NCBI GenBank assembly: GCA_947501615.1
Contig: CANMWK010000004.1
Span: 186,001-250,000, forward strand
Direction of reading: 5' to 3'
Source: an uncultured Tenacibaculum sp.
GTDB lineage: Bacteria > Bacteroidota > Bacteroidia > Flavobacteriales > Flavobacteriaceae
Length of the DNA: 64,000 nt
The notes beneath the pieces were generated by a model. The model was not told the origin of the DNA. It was given only the letters and a program-made list of their open reading frames with translations, and made no database searches. Shown one piece after another: positions 62,208-64,000 of this stretch (position 1 is its first letter; the number at the start of each line of letters is the position of its first letter). Both the position numbers and the translations under genes were made by a program.

Positions 62208-63749
62208 ATGACAGATTTTGGTATTAAAGAAGCATTACAAACCCTTGGGGTTAATGATATAAATGAAGGAACTTCTACAGGTTCTAAATGGTTTTCTAAC
62301 GGAGAACTTATTGAGAGTTATTCGCCTGTAGACGGTCAATTAATTGCTAAGGTAAAATCTTCTACAAAAGACGATTATGAGAAAGTAATGACTGCTGCCA
62401 CTGAAGCTTTTAAAACTTGGAGAGTGATGCCGGCACCTCAACGTGGAGAAATTGTACGTCAGTTTGGTGATAAATTAAGAGAAAAGAAAGAAGCTTTAGG
62501 AAAACTAGTTTCTTATGAAATGGGAAAAAGTTATCAGGAAGGTTTAGGAGAGGTTCAAGAAATGATAGATATCTGTGATTTTGCAGTTGGTTTATCGCGT
62601 CAGTTACACGGTTTAACGATGCATTCTGAAAGACCAGGGCACAGAATGTATGAACAATATCATCCATTAGGCGTAGTAGGAATTATTTCTGCTTTTAACT
62701 TCCCTGTTGCAGTTTGGTCTTGGAATACTGCTTTAGCTTGGATTTGTGGTGATGTTTGTGTTTGGAAACCGTCTGAAAAAGCACCTTTATGTGGTGTTGC
62801 TTGTCAGAATATTATTGCTGAAGTTTTACAAGAAAATAACTTACCAGAAGGAATTTCTGGTTTAGTAAACGGAGATTACACTGTCGGAGAATTTATTTCT
62901 AAAGACACAAGAATACCTTTAGTTTCTGCTACAGGATCTACTCGTATGGGTAAAATTGTCGCTAAAGAAGTAGCAGGTCGTTTAGGGAAGAGTTTATTAG
63001 AATTAGGAGGAAACAATGCAATTATTGTTACTCCAGATGCAGATATTAAAATGACAGTTATTGGAGCTGTTTTTGGAGCTGTAGGAACTGCCGGACAACG
63101 TTGTACTTCAACTCGTAGATTAATTGTTCACGAAGATATGTACGATAAAGTTAAAAATGCTTTAGTTGATGCATACAAACAATTAAGAATTGGAAATCCG
63201 TTAGATGAAAATAACCACGTTGGTCCTTTAATCGATACTGATGCAGTTGCCATGTATAATAAGGCTTTAGAGAAGGTTGTTGCTGAAGGTGGAAACATTA
63301 TTGTAGAAGGTGGAGTATTAGAAGGAGAAGGTTATGAAAGTGGTTGTTATGTTAAGCCAGCAATTGCTGAAGCTGAAAATACTTTTGAAATTGTTCAACA
63401 CGAAACATTTGCTCCGGTATTATACTTATTAAAATATTCAGGTGCTATTGAAAATGCTATAGCATTACAAAATGGTGTTGCTCAAGGATTATCTTCTGCA
63501 ATTATGACAAATAATCTTCGTGAGGCAGAGCGTTTCTTATCTCATGCTGGTTCAGACTGTGGAATTGCAAATGTAAATATTGGAACTTCTGGTGCTGAGA
63601 TTGGTGGAGCTTTTGGTGGTGAAAAAGAAACCGGTGGTGGAAGAGAGTCTGGTTCTGATGCTTGGAAAATTTATATGCGTCGTCAAACAAATACGATAAA
63701 TTATACTACAGAATTGCCTTTAGCGCAAGGAATAAAATTCGATTTATAA
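62208..63749 (+). CDS. amaB: ALDH7-type aldehyde dehydrogenase (AmaB-like)
   Basis: 513 residues. SAFNFPVAVWSWNTALA, SATGSTRMGKIVAKE, LELGGNNAIIV (Glu265) and GTAGQRCTSTRR (Cys299 nucleophile) with the ALDH7A1-type surroundings; this group oxidises alpha-aminoadipic semialdehyde (L-piperidine-6-carboxylate) in lysine breakdown. A TAAATTTG (62166-62173) 34 bases before ATG fits the Bacteroidota -7 box TAnnTTTG. Terminator follows. Name is tentative because substrate was not shown. Confidence 0.82.
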   Translation: MTDFGIKEALQTLGVNDINEGTSTGSKWFSNGELIESYSPVDGQLIAKVKSSTKDDYEKVMTAATEAFKTWRVMPAPQRGEIVRQFGDKLREKKEALGKLVSYEMGKSYQEGLGEVQEMIDICDFAVGLSRQLHGLTMHSERPGHRMYEQYHPLGVVGIISAFNFPVAVWSWNTALAWICGDVCVWKPSEKAPLCGVACQNIIAEVLQENNLPEGISGLVNGDYTVGEFISKDTRIPLVSATGSTRMGKIVAKEVAGRLGKSLLELGGNNAIIVTPDADIKMTVIGAVFGAVGTAGQRCTSTRRLIVHEDMYDKVKNALVDAYKQLRIGNPLDENNHVGPLIDTDAVAMYNKALEKVVAEGGNIIVEGGVLEGEGYESGCYVKPAIAEAENTFEIVQHETFAPVLYLLKYSGAIENAIALQNGVAQGLSSAIMTNNLREAERFLSHAGSDCGIANVNIGTSGAEIGGAFGGEKETGGGRESGSDAWKIYMRRQTNTINYTTELPLAQGIKFDL

Positions 63750-63775
63750 GTTGTAAGATTCTTATAATCACAAAT

Positions 63776-63806
63776 AAAGCCGTCTGATCATGACGGCTTT
63801 ATTGTC
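63776..63806 (+). terminator. Terminator of the aldehyde dehydrogenase gene
   Basis: AAAGCCGTCTGATCATGACGGCTTT: stem AAAGCCGTC/GACGGCTTT with 7-base loop, followed by ATTG; a T-run is partly inside the stem. Confidence 0.8.
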
Positions 63807-64000
63807 TAAATAACGGCTAGTCCCCCCGAACTGTAAACCTTAAAACTTGTTATTCAGAAACTTGCATACATAAATTTAACATTTACTTTCAAATTTTAAG
63901 CTGAAATGTCGATGAATGGGTATTTTGATAAGTTGATAAAGATTAGAAGTAAGATAAATGTCAAAAAAAGGTAAAAACAACGGGTTGTTTTATAGATTTG

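Overview
ORGANISM. The window is very AT-rich and gene-dense. It carries hallmarks of Flavobacteriaceae (Bacteroidota): lipoproteins with an S-C lipobox, weak Shine-Dalgarno sequences, DUF4175-ybeY-mnmG order, LytS/LytTR pairs, GIN-domain (DUF2807) and YHS proteins, and an ECF sigma gene joined to a membrane protein with a beta-barrel-like C-terminus. A Tenacibaculum/Polaribacter-like marine flavobacterium is a reasonable guess, but the genus cannot be proved from the sequence alone. I saw no rRNA, tRNA, IS element, prophage or CRISPR array. || LAYOUT. 1-8.8 kb: 3' part of a thymidylate-kinase-like gene with a long C-terminal extension, a DUF3781 gene, an EamA permease, a PP2C-like phosphatase, a TlpA-like thioredoxin and mfd. 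8.8-12.5 kb: a complete two-gene Hachiman anti-phage system (hamA DUF1837 nuclease, hamB SKI2-like helicase) wedged between mfd and a 0.97 kb palindrome-rich array. 13.4-24 kb: mostly minus-strand housekeeping and envelope genes (TPMT-type methyltransferase, two lipoprotein esterases, TerB-like protein, RNase Z-like protein, gltX). 24.3-31 kb: plus-strand DUF4175-ybeY-mnmG-methyltransferase, with four GTTCCACGTGGAAC-type (parS-like) palindromes around mnmG. 31-36 kb: DoxX, band-7 protein, and a serine hydrolase-LytS-LytTR operon. 36-40 kb: tatA, GIN-domain protein and rnr on the minus strand. 40.2-40.9 kb: an AT-rich gap with DnaA-box-like words where rnr and rpiB diverge, a candidate oriC. 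40.9-50.3 kb: mostly plus-strand rpiB, recA, gpsA and an MFS transporter, plus two small double-glycine-leader-like peptide genes. 50.3-58.1 kb: YHS pair, LuxE-like protein, serpin and lipoprotein cluster, ECF sigma and its partner. 58.2-64 kb: alpha/beta hydrolase, membrane-anchored AraC regulator, isoaspartyl peptidase and an ALDH7-type dehydrogenase. || MAIN THEMES. (1) A Hachiman system stands alone at a repeat-rich boundary. (2) Several dispersed palindromic repeat families occur here. One ~100 bp family has four copies that fit exactly against gene ends and abut a sigma-factor gene lacking an ordinary start codon. Two other families appear to have inserted in frame into essential or conserved genes (mfd and gltX), adding extra residues. 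(3) parS-like sites at 28.1-30.2 kb and a candidate oriC at 40.2-40.9 kb suggest that the window is origin-proximal. These are readings by eye; no alignment or database search was possible.
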